A stretch of DNA of 64,000 nt, from positions 124,001-188,000 of the forward strand of contig NZ_JAMTCR010000005.1 of the NCBI RefSeq assembly GCF_024171945.1. Direction: 5' to 3'. Made by a program: the position numbers and the translations under genes. Shown here in pieces: positions 1 through 10,154 of this stretch. How positions within the stretch are numbered: the stretch's first letter is position 1; each line of letters starts with the position of its first letter. The stretch comes from Actinokineospora globicatena. GTDB lineage: Bacteria > Actinomycetota > Actinomycetes > Mycobacteriales > Pseudonocardiaceae. The notes under the pieces are model-generated. The model ran no database searches. It saw nothing but the letters and a program-made list of their open reading frames with translations, and was not told the DNA's origin.

Positions 1-1593
1 TCGATCACCGACTACAACTTCGTCGACGCGCTCACCTCGATCGAGGGCGTGGTCTTCCAGGACAACAACCGCAACGGCAGCCAGCAGGTCGGCGAGCCGG
101 GCATCTCCGACGTGGTCCTGCACCTGACCGGTACCGACGTCAACGGCCTGACGGTCAACGTGAGCGCGACCAGCAAGGGCGACGGGTCCTACCTGTTCCC
201 CGAACTGGTGGCGGGCACCTACTCGCTGACCGAGGAGCAGCCGGACAACTACAACGACGGCCCGGACACCCCCGGCAACAGCGGCGGGGCGACCAGCGGA
301 TCGGACACGATCACGCCGATCACCCTGGTCGCGGGCGAGAACGCGACCGGCTACCTCTTCGCCGAGTACCCCGACTCCATCGGCGGCCGGGTGTGGGTCG
401 ACCTCGACGGCGACGGCGTCATCGACAACGACGAGCCGACCCGCCTGCCGAACGTGACCGTGACGCTGCAGGACGGCAACGGCGTGCTGATCACCACGAC
501 CACCACCGACAGCAACGGGCACTACACCTTCCCGAACCTGCCGCTGGGCAACTACATCGTGGTGGAGACCCAGCCGGTCGGCTACGGGTCGACGACGCCG
601 AACACGGTGCCGGTGACCCTGCTGCAGATCAACCCGAACACGGTCGACGGCAAGACGGTCAACTTCGGTGAGCGGCACGGCAGCATCGGTGACTTCGTCT
701 GGAGCGACACCAACGGCAACGGGCTGCAGGACAGCGGCGAGCCGGGTGTGGCCGGGGTGACGCTGACGCTCTACAGCGACAACGGCACGCCGATCACCAC
801 GACCACCACCGACGGCGACGGCAAGTACCACTTCGCTGACCTGCCGTCGGGCACCTACTACGTCGGGGCCACGCTGCCCGCGGGCAAGTCGTTCACCAAG
901 CCCAACGTGGAGGGTGACGCGCTCAACTCCGACGTGAGCTGGGTGACCGGGGTCAGCGCGGCGCTGGTGGTCGAACCGGACGGCAACGGTGCCATCCCGC
1001 AACTGACCGATGTGGACGCCGGTCTGGTCACCAAGGTCGTCGACCTCGCGGTCGGGGTCGCCACCCCGACCCCGAGCGCCAACATCGGCCAGACGGTGAT
1101 CTTCACCGCGACCGTGTCCAACACCGGCACCACGCCGGTGCAGGGCGCGATCACCACGATCACCATCCCGAACGGCCTGCAGGTCACCTCGGCCGGTGGC
1201 ACCGCGGTCCCGGCGGCGAGCTCGCAGGACATCAACGCGGCCGCCGCGATCGCGTGGCAGTGCACGACCGCGGGTCAGATCGTGACCTGCTCGACCGACG
1301 CGACCATCCTGCCCGGTCAGACCCTCGGCGCGATCACCGTCAACACGACGGCGATCACGGCGGTGACCGACACGACCGCGCGGGCGACCATCACGCTGGC
1401 CGACGGGTCCTCGGACGACAACCCGAACAACGACGCCGCGGTGGTCACCGTCGGGGTCTCGGCCACCTCGGACGACACGGGGCTGGTCGACACCGGCGCT
1501 GACGTCAAGTGGCCGTTCTTCGGTGGCCTGTTCCTGCTCCTGGTCGGGGCGGTGACGGTGTTCATCACCCGCAGGCGGCGCGGGCAGCAGTAG
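1..1593 (+). CDS. SdrD-B/Cna-B-like repeat surface protein with LVDTG sorting signal (5' truncated)
   Basis: The reading frame is already open at base 1, so the N-terminus lies outside the window; 530 residues are visible. Three prealbumin-like SdrD-B/Cna-B repeats follow one another (about residues 13-110, 125-215 and 225-330). Each has the family signature of an acidic Asn/Asp-Gly-rich start (DNNRNG, DLDGDG, DTNGNG), then a PG(I/V) strand and a GxYxFxxL(P/V)xGxY strand. A DUF11-like domain (about 350-460) follows. The end has LVDTG, a hydrophobic helix (FFGGLFLLLVGAVTVF) and the basic tail RRRRGQQ, which is a sortase-type anchoring signal. By family this is an exported, wall-linked stalk or adhesin; its ligand cannot be told. 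No sortase gene is adjacent. A strong hairpin follows the stop. Confidence 0.85.
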   Translation, partial: SITDYNFVDALTSIEGVVFQDNNRNGSQQVGEPGISDVVLHLTGTDVNGLTVNVSATSKGDGSYLFPELVAGTYSLTEEQPDNYNDGPDTPGNSGGATSGSDTITPITLVAGENATGYLFAEYPDSIGGRVWVDLDGDGVIDNDEPTRLPNVTVTLQDGNGVLITTTTTDSNGHYTFPNLPLGNYIVVETQPVGYGSTTPNTVPVTLLQINPNTVDGKTVNFGERHGSIGDFVWSDTNGNGLQDSGEPGVAGVTLTLYSDNGTPITTTTTDGDGKYHFADLPSGTYYVGATLPAGKSFTKPNVEGDALNSDVSWVTGVSAALVVEPDGNGAIPQLTDVDAGLVTKVVDLAVGVATPTPSANIGQTVIFTATVSNTGTTPVQGAITTITIPNGLQVTSAGGTAVPAASSQDINAAAAIAWQCTTAGQIVTCSTDATILPGQTLGAITVNTTAITAVTDTTARATITLADGSSDDNPNNDAAVVTVGVSATSDDTGLVDTGADVKWPFFGGLFLLLVGAVTVFITRRRRGQQ

Positions 1594-1608
1594 TCGCTAG
1601 CTCTCACC

Positions 1609-1645
1609 GACGAGGCCCGCGGGTGTGACGCCCGCGGGCCTCGTC
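1609..1645 (+). terminator. Perfect 15-bp hairpin after the surface-protein gene
   Basis: Bases 1609-1623 (gacgaggcccgcggg) pair perfectly with 1631-1645 around a 7-base loop, 15 bases after the stop codon. There is no U-tract, as is common for actinobacterial terminators. Confidence 0.8.
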
Positions 1646-1824
1646 GCGTGTGGACCCTGCTTTCGTCGGTTGTGATCACGACCCGTTACGTGCATCGCTG
1701 GATCGTGGTGTGTGTTCGTTATCTGATTTCACCTGTTCAGCCCAAAATGTCGATCAAGGACTGGTGCCTGGTAGCCGGCTGGCGTAAACCATCACCCATC
1801 AGTGGGTCAGTGGTTGGAGGCAGC

Positions 1825-2538
1825 ATGGGTGAGCCGGTCAATGCGAACTGGCAGGGGTTCTGGACGGACACGCCGCAGGAGCAGGGGGTGGCCATCTGGG
1901 ACAGCGCGCCCGAGGTGACCTCCACCGCACACCTGCCGTTATTCGCCCCGCACTTCGCCGTCGACCTCCCGGTGCTCGACGTCGGCTGCGGCAACGGCAC
2001 CCAGTCCGCCGCCCTCGCCGAGCACTACGACCGGGTCCTCGGCCTCGACTTCGCCCCCGCCGCCATCGCCCACGCCACCACCTTGTACGCCGACTCGGGC
2101 GTCGACTTCCGCACCTTCGACCTCGCCGACACCGCGGGCGCCACCGCCCTGCACGCGGAACTCGGCGACGTGAACATCTACATGCGCGGCGTCCTGCACC
2201 AGATGCCGGACGAGCGCCGCGCGGATGCCGCTGCTTCTTTGGCGATTCTGCTTGGCTCGGCTGGGCATCTGTTCGCCGTCGAACTCGCGCCCGCTGCTGG
2301 CGACACGATCAAGTCCGCGATGTCGGAGAGCCCCACGGCCGTACCGAAGATGCGTCAGGTCTTCAAACACAACCTCACCCCGGCGGCTTGGGTGGAGGGG
2401 AAACTGGCGGAACTCCTCACTGGGGCAGGGCTTGTCACCTTGGAGACGGGGCCGATCGTGCTGCAGGGGACGGACACCCGCGTGGACGGCTCCCGGCTCG
2501 ACCTGCCCATGACTTACGCGATCGCCCGGCGGGCCTGA
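1825..2538 (+). CDS. Class I SAM-dependent methyltransferase
   Basis: This 237-residue protein has the Rossmann-fold SAM-binding motif I LDVGCGNGT near residue 52, followed by the acidic strand end GLDF expected to contact the SAM ribose. The rest fits a small class I methyltransferase core with an alpha/beta C-terminal half. The frame is open further upstream, but ATG 1825 is chosen because GGAGG sits at 1816-1820 and the upstream residues do not look like protein. The substrate is not identifiable. It sits alone between two hairpins, so it is probably a single-gene unit. Confidence 0.8.
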   Translation: MGEPVNANWQGFWTDTPQEQGVAIWDSAPEVTSTAHLPLFAPHFAVDLPVLDVGCGNGTQSAALAEHYDRVLGLDFAPAAIAHATTLYADSGVDFRTFDLADTAGATALHAELGDVNIYMRGVLHQMPDERRADAAASLAILLGSAGHLFAVELAPAAGDTIKSAMSESPTAVPKMRQVFKHNLTPAAWVEGKLAELLTGAGLVTLETGPIVLQGTDTRVDGSRLDLPMTYAIARRA

Positions 2539-2546
2539 GGTCGGCG

Positions 2547-2582
2547 CCCCTGGTCGCCTCTTCTGGCGACCAGGGGTGTTTT
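2547..2582 (+). terminator. Hairpin plus T-tract after methyltransferase
   Basis: Bases 2547-2558 (cccctggtcgcc) pair perfectly with 2565-2576 around a 6-base loop, followed by tgtttt. This is a classical intrinsic terminator 8 bases after the stop. Confidence 0.85.
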
Positions 2583-2670
2583 CGCACTCCTGGTGGTAGC
2601 CGCGCTGACGCTCACTCGGGCGATCTTCTTGGCTTGGTGCGGGGCGCTCGGGTTCCTTCCCCAGGTCGCG

Positions 2671-2780
2671 TTGTCCACAAGGGGGCGAGTTATCCACAGG
2701 TTTTCGCCGTCACTCCTTCGGGGGAGGGGGTCCCTGTATACTGGGCCTGGGGACGCCCCCCGGGACAGGGTGGGGGCTGG
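2671..2780 (+). repeat. Diverged intergenic repeat with two DnaA-box-like sites
   Basis: The 400-bp gap 2583-2984 holds no gene. It contains TTGTCCACA (2671-2679) and TTATCCACA (2690-2698), 19 bp apart start to start. Next comes a block from about 2728 (gggtccctgtatactggg, then a run of C and gtggggg) that matches the core of the 142-bp repeats at 18237 and 27569 with several substitutions. The tatact motif could be a -10 element. I read this as an older third copy of that family. Confidence 0.5.
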
Positions 2781-2984
2781 GGTTCTCGGGGGCGGCCTCC
2801 GGAACGGCGGCTGGTGATCACGCCGGGCTGCCTGGGCGATGGCTTGTGCGGCCGGGGCGGGGCCGGCTGGCTGGGGCGGTTGGTCGGGTGGGTCGGGGGC
2901 GGCGGCCTGGCTTGGTGGGTGGGGAGGCGGGGGCATGATCCACGCCACTCCACGGGTGGGGGGTGGGTGGATAGGGTCGGGGGT

Positions 2985-3635
2985 GTGATTGAGCTGATCC
3001 TGCCCTCGGCCGTGGTGGCGGTGGAGGCGTTCGTGGACCCGCCGGGGGCTGTGTTGTTGCCGGAGGAGGAGCCGTTCGTCGCCAAGGCGGTGGAGAAGCG
3101 GCGGCGGGAGTACACGACGGTGCGGCACTGTGCGCGGGAGGCGTTGGCGCGGTTGGGGCGGGGGCCCGCGCCGATCCTGCCGGGGGAGAAGGGGGCGCCG
3201 CGGTGGCCGGAGGGGGTGGTGGGGAGCATGACCCACTGCGCCGGGTACCGGGCCGCTGTGCTGGCTGAGGCCTCGGAGATCACCACGGTCGGCATCGACG
3301 CCGAGCCGCACGTCGCCCTGCCGGATGGGGTGCTCGACGCGGTCAGCCTGCCCGAGGAGCGCGTCCACCTGGCCGACCTCGCCCGGCAGCACCCCGACGT
3401 GCACTGGGACAAGCTCCTGTTCGCCGCCAAGGAGAGCGTCTACAAGGCCTGGTTCCCCCTGGCCCACAAGTGGCTCGGCTTCTCCGAAGCCCACATCCGC
3501 CTCGACCCCGACGGCACCTACACCGCCGACCTCCTCGTCTCCGGCCCCACCGTCAACGGCACCGAACTCACCGGCTTCACCGGCCGCTGGACCACCGGCA
3601 ACGACCTCGTCATCGCCGCCATCGCCGTCTCCTGA
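2985..3635 (+). CDS. 4'-phosphopantetheinyl transferase (EntD/Sfp type)
   Basis: This 216-residue protein is a normal length for the family. It carries both hallmark motifs: GIDAEPH (magnesium-binding GIDxE, about residue 105) and WDKLLFAAKESVYKAW (the W-x-x-KE-x3-KA motif, about 145-160). It would transfer phosphopantetheine from CoA to carrier-protein serines of polyketide, peptide-synthetase or fatty-acid systems. GTG 2985 is chosen because the domain begins right after it, although the frame is open much further upstream. No carrier-protein or synthase gene is in the window, so it probably serves clusters elsewhere. Confidence 0.9.
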   Translation: MIELILPSAVVAVEAFVDPPGAVLLPEEEPFVAKAVEKRRREYTTVRHCAREALARLGRGPAPILPGEKGAPRWPEGVVGSMTHCAGYRAAVLAEASEITTVGIDAEPHVALPDGVLDAVSLPEERVHLADLARQHPDVHWDKLLFAAKESVYKAWFPLAHKWLGFSEAHIRLDPDGTYTADLLVSGPTVNGTELTGFTGRWTTGNDLVIAAIAVS

Positions 3636-3849
3636 ACCGCGCGGCCCCCGTCCTGAGCACTAGTCCGGCGTATACGCGGAACGATCTGGGCGGGTTGGCC
3701 AGGTCGTGGCGTAACTCGCTGGGTGAGCTGGGGTTTTGGCAGCCCTGTGTTCCGGGAATAGGGCGGCGGTTGTTGTGGGGCATTGCTTGTCGGAATGAGC
3801 GGAATACCTTCCTGAGCGGAGTTCCCTGCGTGAGGAAGGTTTGGTTTCA

Positions 3850-5580
3850 GTGGACGCGAAACGATGGTGGGCTGTTGGTGCGGCCCTGTGTTTGGTCGGT
3901 GGTTTGTCGGGGGTAGTCGCGGCGCAGGAGTCGGGGGTGGCGCCTGCTGCGGCGGAGGTCGTGGTGGTCGGGGCCGGGGACATCTGCGGGTCCAACTGCA
4001 AGCAGACGGCCGATCTGGTGAAGGCGGCGAATCCGGCGGCGGTGTTCACGACCGGGGACAACGCGTACGAGAACGGGTCGCTCAGTGATTACCGGACCTA
4101 CTACGAGCCCGCGTGGGGGCAGTTCCGGTCGTTGATCAAACCGGTTCCCGGGAACCACGAATACCAGACCAGTGGGGCCGCCGGGTATTGGGACTACTTC
4201 AACGGCGCCGGGAACAACAACGGGGTCGCGGGGGAGCGCGGGAAGGGGTACTACAGCTGGGACGTCGGCGACTGGCACTTCGTCGCGATCAACAGCAACA
4301 TCTCGATGTCCGCCGGGTCCGCGCAGGAGGTGTGGCTGCGCAACGACCTCAAGGCGACGAGCAAGCCGTGCACCGCGGCGTACTTCCACCACCCGCTGTT
4401 CACCCGCGGCTCGCACAGCGCGACGACCACCACCCGGCCGATCTGGCAGGCCCTGTACGACGCCAAGGCCGACCTGATCCTCAACGGCCACGACCACAAC
4501 TACCAGCGGTACGCCCCGCAACGCCCCGACGGCACCGCGGACGCGACCAACGGCATCCGCGAGGTCCTGGTCGGCACCGGCGGCCGCGCGTTCTACCAGT
4601 TCTCCCGCACCATGCCCAACATCGAGGCCAGCAACGACAGCACCTACGGCATCCTCAAGCTGAACCTCTCCGCCACCGGCTACCGCGGGCAGTTCATCCC
4701 GGTCGCGGGCCGCACGTTCACCGACGAGTTCTCCGGTTCCTGCAAGCCGAAGGGCAGCACCGGCGGCTTCTCGCTGACCGCCGATCCCGCGACCGTGGCG
4801 CCCGGCGGGTCCACCACCACGAAGGTCACCGTCAGCGGCACCGGATCGGCCACCCTCAGCCTGTCCGGCCTGCCCTCCGGCGTGACCGCGAGCATCCAGC
4901 CGAACCCGGTCACCGCCCCCGGCGCGGCGACCGTCACCCTCAACGCGGCGAGCAACGCGACCCCCGGGACCAGCACGGTCACGGTCTCCGGCACCGCCAA
5001 CGGCCAGACCAAGACGGCGACGTTCGCGCTCACGGTCGGTACCACCGCGGACGTCTACTTCGACGACTTCGAGCGTGACACCGGCTGGACGGTCAACGCC
5101 GCGGGCACCGACGCCGCGACCACCGGCGTCTGGGAGCGCGGCGACCCCGAGGCCACCGCGGAGAGCGGCGACAAGCAGCTCGGCACCACGACCAGCGGCA
5201 CGAACAGCCTGGTCACCGGCCGTCTCGCCGGGTCGGGCGCGGGCAGCTACGACGTCGACGGCGGCCGCACCTCGGTGCGCTCCCCGGCGATCACCCTGCC
5301 CAGCGGCGCGCTGCGGCTGTCCTTCCGGTGGAGCGTCGGGCTCGGCGCCAACGCGTCCACTGAGGACTATCTCAAAGTGACGGTGCAGGGCACGAGCAGC
5401 ACCGTCGTGCTCGACCAGAAGGGGACCGGCGCGCACGTCAACGGGTCGTGGCGCACCGCGTCGGTGGACCTGTCGGCGTTCGCGGGGCAGACGGTCCGGC
5501 TGCTGGTCGAGGCGGCGGACGGCGGGTCGGCGAGCCTGGTGGAAGCCCAGGTCGACGACGTCCGGGTCAGCCGGGGGTAG
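3850..5580 (+). CDS. Secreted calcineurin-like metallophosphatase with Ig-like and C-terminal jelly-roll domains
   Basis: A signal peptide (about residues 1-25) is followed by a metallophosphoesterase domain (about 30-280). The metal-ligand motifs appear in order: [20 protein letters not shown], the HH of YFHHPL, and GHDHNYQR. Next is an Ig-like beta domain rich in Thr/Ser/Gly (about 300-395), then a 170-residue beta domain opening with DDFERDTGW, of the kind appended to actinobacterial exoenzymes. TTG 3841 is also in frame, but GTG 3850 sits about 10 bases after AGGAAGG and is preferred. It would hydrolyse phosphomonoesters or diesters outside the cell. The MFS gene begins 3 bases after its stop. 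Confidence 0.88.
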   Translation: MDAKRWWAVGAALCLVGGLSGVVAAQESGVAPAAAEVVVVGAGDICGSNCKQTADLVKAANPAAVFTTGDNAYENGSLSDYRTYYEPAWGQFRSLIKPVPGNHEYQTSGAAGYWDYFNGAGNNNGVAGERGKGYYSWDVGDWHFVAINSNISMSAGSAQEVWLRNDLKATSKPCTAAYFHHPLFTRGSHSATTTTRPIWQALYDAKADLILNGHDHNYQRYAPQRPDGTADATNGIREVLVGTGGRAFYQFSRTMPNIEASNDSTYGILKLNLSATGYRGQFIPVAGRTFTDEFSGSCKPKGSTGGFSLTADPATVAPGGSTTTKVTVSGTGSATLSLSGLPSGVTASIQPNPVTAPGAATVTLNAASNATPGTSTVTVSGTANGQTKTATFALTVGTTADVYFDDFERDTGWTVNAAGTDAATTGVWERGDPEATAESGDKQLGTTTSGTNSLVTGRLAGSGAGSYDVDGGRTSVRSPAITLPSGALRLSFRWSVGLGANASTEDYLKVTVQGTSSTVVLDQKGTGAHVNGSWRTASVDLSAFAGQTVRLLVEAADGGSASLVEAQVDDVRVSRG

Positions 5581-5582
5581 GG

Positions 5583-6779
5583 GTGTACCTGCGCGAACTC
5601 CCGCACAGGGTGAGGTCGGGCAGGGCGGCGCGGTCGGCGGCGAGCAAGGTGCCGTCGACCGTGCTCGCCCTCGGCGTGGTCAGCCTGCTGACCGACATCT
5701 CGGCCGAGATGGTCACCGCGTTCCTGCCGATGTACCTGGTTTACGGACTCGGCGCGGGATACCTGCAACTCGGCCTGGTCGACGGCCTCTACACCGGTGC
5801 CACCGCACTGTTGCGACTCGCAGGCGGTCACCTCGCGGATCGCACCGGGAAGCCGAAGGCAGTCGCGCTGGTCGGGTACGGCCTATCGGCGGTGACCAAG
5901 CTCGGGTTCCCGGCCGCTGGGTCGTCGCTGCCGATGATCGGTGGGTTGCTCGCGGTTGACCGTGCAGGCAAGGGGATCCGCACCGGGCCGCGGGACGCGA
6001 TGATCACGTTCGCCAGTCCGGCCGGGCAGCTCGGGCGGGCGTTCGGGGTGCACCGGATGCTGGACGCGGTGGGCGCGCTGCTGGGTCCGGTCGTCGCGTT
6101 CGCCCTGATCGCGTTCGCGGCCCCGGACTCGGTGTTCGTCGTGAGCTTCTGCTTCGCGGCGGCCGGGGTCCTGGTGCTGGCGACGTGGGTGCGTGATCCC
6201 GGGGGTCAGGTCGAGCGCGTTCGCCTTGACCTGCGGGCACTGTTGCGACCGGAGTACCGGCGGGCGACGGTTCTCGCAACGGTGCTCGGCCTGGCCACGA
6301 TCAGCGACGCGTTCCTGTTCCTGGCCGCCCAGCAGCGCACCGGCGTCGACCCGGGGTGGCTGCCGCTGCTGCCGGTCGGGGTCGCGGTGACCTACCTGAC
6401 CTGCGCGGTTCCCATGGGACGGCTGGCGGACCGGCTCGGGCGGTGGCGGGTGTTCCTGCTCGGGCACCTGCTGTTGCTCGCGGTGTACGTGCTGCTGTTC
6501 GTCGGCGGCAACTGGCTGGTGCTGGTGGCGGCGCTCGGGTTGCACGGGCTGTTCTACGCGGCGACCGACGGCGTGCTGATGGCGTGCGTCGGGCCGTTGG
6601 TGCCAGTGGGTCAGACGGCGGGTGGGCTGGCGGTCGTGCAGACGGTGCAAGCGCTTGCCCGGACGTGCGCGGCTGTGGTGTTCGGTGCCTTGGCGGCGTT
6701 CGGCGGCCTCGGCGTGTCCTTTGTGTACTTTGGAATCGCGCTCGCGGTGGCGGTCGCGGTGGGCTGGAGGTCGCGGTGA
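5583..6779 (+). CDS. MFS transporter
   Basis: This 398-residue protein has about twelve hydrophobic segments. The first cytoplasmic loop has the MFS signature GGHLADRTGKP (compare GxLaDrxGrk), repeated in the second half as MGRLADRLGRW, so both six-helix bundles are complete. The segment AGKGIRTGPRDAMI resembles the loop of the multidrug-resistance-like family. The cargo is not predictable. GTG 5583 follows the phosphatase stop by 2 bases, and the 3' end overlaps the next gene by 4 bases (GTGA), so three genes (3850-7690) are probably co-transcribed. Confidence 0.85.
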   Translation: MYLRELPHRVRSGRAARSAASKVPSTVLALGVVSLLTDISAEMVTAFLPMYLVYGLGAGYLQLGLVDGLYTGATALLRLAGGHLADRTGKPKAVALVGYGLSAVTKLGFPAAGSSLPMIGGLLAVDRAGKGIRTGPRDAMITFASPAGQLGRAFGVHRMLDAVGALLGPVVAFALIAFAAPDSVFVVSFCFAAAGVLVLATWVRDPGGQVERVRLDLRALLRPEYRRATVLATVLGLATISDAFLFLAAQQRTGVDPGWLPLLPVGVAVTYLTCAVPMGRLADRLGRWRVFLLGHLLLLAVYVLLFVGGNWLVLVAALGLHGLFYAATDGVLMACVGPLVPVGQTAGGLAVVQTVQALARTCAAVVFGALAAFGGLGVSFVYFGIALAVAVAVGWRSR

Positions 6780-7690
6780 GGAAGGTCGTGGGTGTCGCGG
6801 CGATGGTCGCGCTGGTGGCGGCCACGGTGACGTACGTGGTGGTGTCCGCCTCGCCTGGTGGCGCGGTTGACCTGGGTGCGCCGGATTCGTTGATATACGT
6901 GGAGAACGGGCGTGTTGGGCGTGCTCCGCTGGCGTCGCCTGAGGCTGGGTCCGTTGGCGGGATGTCGTGTTTGCGCGTCTACTCGGCCGCTTCGACCACG
7001 GTGTGTTTGCGCACGGTGGCCATTCCGCCGAGTTTCGAGGCTGCCGTGTACTCGGGGAACTCGCTGGAGAAGACCATTCCACTGGACGGGACTCCCAGCC
7101 GTGCCCGGGTGTCCCGGTCGGGTCGTCTCGTCGCGTGGACCGTCTTCCGCGAGGGCGATTCCTACATGCCCGCTGGCTACTTCTCCACCACGGCGGGCAT
7201 TTACGACCGTGAGACCGGGGTGCTGTACGGGTCGATGGAGGACTTCACCGTCCAGGGGTTGGACTCCCACGACCGCAACTTCTGGGGCATCACCTTCACC
7301 CCGGACGACAAGGGCTTCTACGCCACCCTGTCCACCGGCGGCAAGAACTGGCTGATCAAGGGCGACCTGGCCACCCGAACCCTGGTCCCCCTCCGCGAGA
7401 ACGTCGAATGCCCATCCCTATCCCCGGACGGCACCCGCCTCGCCTACAAGAAACGCCTCAACGACCACTGGCGCCTGCACCTCCTGGACCTGGCCACCAA
7501 CACCGAAACCCCACTCGGCGACCCCACCGAAGTCGACGACCAAGCCGCCTGGCTGGACAACAACACCCTCGCCTACGCCCGCTCCCCATCCCCTGGAGAG
7601 CCACCCGCCATCTACAGCCTGCCCATCGACGGCCAACCCCGATTGCTGAAACCAAACGCGACCTCACCCGCCGCGACGACCGGAGGATGA
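6776..7690 (+). CDS. Secreted or membrane-anchored TolB-like beta-propeller protein
   Basis: This 304-residue protein starts with a hydrophobic signal or anchor helix (about residues 4-24). The remainder reads as WD40/TolB-like propeller blades: ITFTPDDKGFYATL, SLSPDGTRLAYKK and AAWLDNNTLAYAR are the recurring SPDG-x-LAY-type strands. No enzymatic residues are apparent. It overlaps the MFS stop by 4 bases, so it is translationally coupled and may act with the transporter or as a lipoprotein-like envelope factor. No lipobox Cys was seen. Confidence 0.75.
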   Translation: MRKVVGVAAMVALVAATVTYVVVSASPGGAVDLGAPDSLIYVENGRVGRAPLASPEAGSVGGMSCLRVYSAASTTVCLRTVAIPPSFEAAVYSGNSLEKTIPLDGTPSRARVSRSGRLVAWTVFREGDSYMPAGYFSTTAGIYDRETGVLYGSMEDFTVQGLDSHDRNFWGITFTPDDKGFYATLSTGGKNWLIKGDLATRTLVPLRENVECPSLSPDGTRLAYKKRLNDHWRLHLLDLATNTETPLGDPTEVDDQAAWLDNNTLAYARSPSPGEPPAIYSLPIDGQPRLLKPNATSPAATTGG

Positions 7691-7697
7691 CCGGTAT

Positions 7698-7720
7698 TTG
7701 GGCCATCTCGACTGGCCCAA
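7698..7720. terminator. Bidirectional hairpin between convergent genes
   Basis: Bases 7698-7705 (ttgggcca) pair with 7713-7720 around a 7-base loop in the 43-bp gap between convergent genes. It could serve both strands. Confidence 0.55.
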
Positions 7721-7733
7721 GCACCGCTCGGCG

Positions 7734-10154
7734 TCAGTCGGGGAGGGTGGCGGCGGTGATGGGGGGTTGGCTGGTGGCGCGCCAGGTGGGGATGAGGGTG
7801 GCGGAGAGGGTTAAGAGGGTCATGGTGGTGGCGATGGCCAGGTAGATCCAGGCGGGGCCGATGGGGAGGGGGGAGTCGGAGACTACGAGGGTGAAGGGGA
7901 CGAGGGTGCCTGCTGCTACGGCGGTGCCTAGGACCAGGCCGACGGCGGTGGTGAGGAGGGCCTCGGTGGTCATCATGCGGAGGACCTGGGGGCGGCTGGA
8001 GCCGGTGAGGCGTTGCAGGGCGAACTCGCGGCGGCGGGCGGCGGTGGCCATGACCAGCGTGTTGACCACGGCGATCACCGTGTAGGCCATGATCATGCTG
8101 ACCAGGGTGTAGTTGACCCAGGTGCCGACGTTCTGGCCCTCCTGGAAGGCGGCGGTCACGGACTCGCGGTCGCCGACGACGGCGCCGGGGGTGCTGGTGA
8201 CGGCAGCGGCCACTGCTGCCGGGTCGCCGCGGACCAGGATCTGTTGGGGGAGCGCGGTTGTGGTGTGGGGGAGTACCAGCGCGGCCGGGGCCAGGACGGT
8301 TTCGAAGCCGGGGACGCCGGTGAAGGTGGCGGCGACGGTGACGGTGGTTTCGGCGCCGTCGCCCAGGCGGACGGTGAGTTTGTTGCCGGGGCGGTAGCCG
8401 AGGGAGTCGGGGACCGCGATGGCGTTGCCGGACAAGCGGTCCAGGGACCCGGCGGTGGGGGTGACGGCGGTGGTGGCCGCGATGTCGCCGGAGACGCCGT
8501 GGGTGGGGAAGCCGTCGTCGTCCTGGCCGGAGTGGAACGGCGCGGTGATGTAGATCCGGGTGCTGGTGACCGCGGTGGCCGCTGTGATGCCGGGGGTGGC
8601 GCGCAGCCGGTCGACCAGATCGGTCGGCAGTCCGCCGGTGGTGGAGGCGACGACGGCGTCCGCGCGCAGGGTGGCTGCGTAGGCCTGCTGGGTCACGGCG
8701 ACCTGGGTGGTCTGCATGTAGATGTTCGCGGTGGCGATGCCGGTGGCCAACATGATCGGGGTGACCGCCGCAGCGAGGCGGACGGTGCGGGCGCGGGCGT
8801 TGAGCAGGCCCAACTCGCCCGCGACGCCGGTGATGGCGCGCACCGGCCAGTGCAGCAGGGCCATCAGCGCCCGGGTGACGCCCGGCGACACCAGCGCCAG
8901 CGCGATCGCCCAGAGGATCACCGACGGACCGGCGGTGCTGGCGGCGACCGGACCGTCCATGACGGTGACCGTGACGATCGCGAGCGCGGTGCCGCCGCCG
9001 AGGGCGAGCAGCGCCAGGACCGCGCGCGGCACGCTCAGCCAGCGCGTCTCCAGCGACGACTCGGCCAGCGCCTCCGTCGGGCGGGTGCGGGCCGCGCGCC
9101 TGGCCGCCGTCAGCGCCGCCGCGAGCGCGGTGAGCAGACCGGACCCGACGGCGATGATCATCGGGATCCAGCCCTGGTGGAAGACGACGCCCTCCGACAC
9201 CACGCCCTTGGCCACGAGCTGGTCGAACAGCGCCTCCCCGATCCACTGCCCGGGCACGCACCCCAGGGCGGTCGCGACGACACCGACCAGCATGGCCTCG
9301 CTGAGCACCATGCGGCGCAGCTGGCCAGGGGTGGTGCCGATGGCGCGCAACAGAGCCAGTTCGCGGGAGCGCTGCCGCACCGACAGCCCGAGCGTGGAGG
9401 CGACCACGAACATCGCCGTCGTGATCGCCAGGCCGCCGATGACCCCGGCGAGCGCGATCAGCCCGTTCCCCTTCTCCTCCGCGTCCGGGTACTCGACGAG
9501 CCCTCGGTCGTCGCCAGTGAGCACGACGCCGAACGGACTTAACCTGTCGGTCAGCGCCTCCAGGTCCGCGCCCGGCTCGGCGACCACCGAGACGCTGTCC
9601 ACAGTGGAGCGACCGGAGAGCTCCGCGACGTCACTGTCGGCGAAGGTCGGGTACTCGGCGACCCCGGCAACAGTGAACTCGCGGGACTTGCCTCGGTAGA
9701 AGACTGTTGCCCGGTCGCCGGACCCGGCAGGCAGCCACACCCGGCCTGGGGCGGTGGTCTTGGCTGTGGAGGCTGATCCGTGTCCGGTCGCGGGGACACC
9801 GTTGATGGCGACGGGGAAGGAGAAGTCCGGTTGTGCTGAACGCACGCCGGGGACGGCCTTGACCTGGTCGACCACGGCGGGCGCCAAGCGCACCCGCTCG
9901 GTCAGCAGGACGGTGTCGGTGTGGTTCTTGTCCTCGTCGTCCGACGGCTCATCCCGAGCCAACTCGAACTTGTGCGCCGCCACCACCTGCAGATCCGCGT
10001 GCGCCAATCGCTCCGGCGGAATCGCGGTCCGGATCCCGGTCTCCATCAACCCCGCACACGCCAACACCAACGCACTACCGAAGAACAACGCGACGAACGT
10101 CCCCAGAAACCCACCCTTGCGGAACCGGAGGGTGCGCAGTGCCAGGGCCAGCAT
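7734..10154 (-). CDS. ABC transporter permease with two FtsX domains (MacB-like)
   Basis: This 806-residue protein begins with a membrane helix (about residues 16-38), then an extracytoplasmic MacB-type periplasmic-core-like region. A first FtsX block of helices lies at about 230-440, including the motif RSRELALLRAIGTTPGQLRRMV. A second extracytoplasmic region is followed by a final FtsX block (about 680-800) with RRREFALQRLTGSSRPQVLRMM. The duplicated ELALLRAIG-type motif identifies a full-length FtsX-FtsX permease. With the ATPase it forms an exporter or mechanotransmission complex, for lipoproteins or small molecules, not an importer. Its ATG overlaps the ATPase stop by one base (TGATG). 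Confidence 0.9.
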   Translation of the reverse strand: MLALALRTLRFRKGGFLGTFVALFFGSALVLACAGLMETGIRTAIPPERLAHADLQVVAAHKFELARDEPSDDEDKNHTDTVLLTERVRLAPAVVDQVKAVPGVRSAQPDFSFPVAINGVPATGHGSASTAKTTAPGRVWLPAGSGDRATVFYRGKSREFTVAGVAEYPTFADSDVAELSGRSTVDSVSVVAEPGADLEALTDRLSPFGVVLTGDDRGLVEYPDAEEKGNGLIALAGVIGGLAITTAMFVVASTLGLSVRQRSRELALLRAIGTTPGQLRRMVLSEAMLVGVVATALGCVPGQWIGEALFDQLVAKGVVSEGVVFHQGWIPMIIAVGSGLLTALAAALTAARRAARTRPTEALAESSLETRWLSVPRAVLALLALGGGTALAIVTVTVMDGPVAASTAGPSVILWAIALALVSPGVTRALMALLHWPVRAITGVAGELGLLNARARTVRLAAAVTPIMLATGIATANIYMQTTQVAVTQQAYAATLRADAVVASTTGGLPTDLVDRLRATPGITAATAVTSTRIYITAPFHSGQDDDGFPTHGVSGDIAATTAVTPTAGSLDRLSGNAIAVPDSLGYRPGNKLTVRLGDGAETTVTVAATFTGVPGFETVLAPAALVLPHTTTALPQQILVRGDPAAVAAAVTSTPGAVVGDRESVTAAFQEGQNVGTWVNYTLVSMIMAYTVIAVVNTLVMATAARRREFALQRLTGSSRPQVLRMMTTEALLTTAVGLVLGTAVAAGTLVPFTLVVSDSPLPIGPAWIYLAIATTMTLLTLSATLIPTWRATSQPPITAATLPD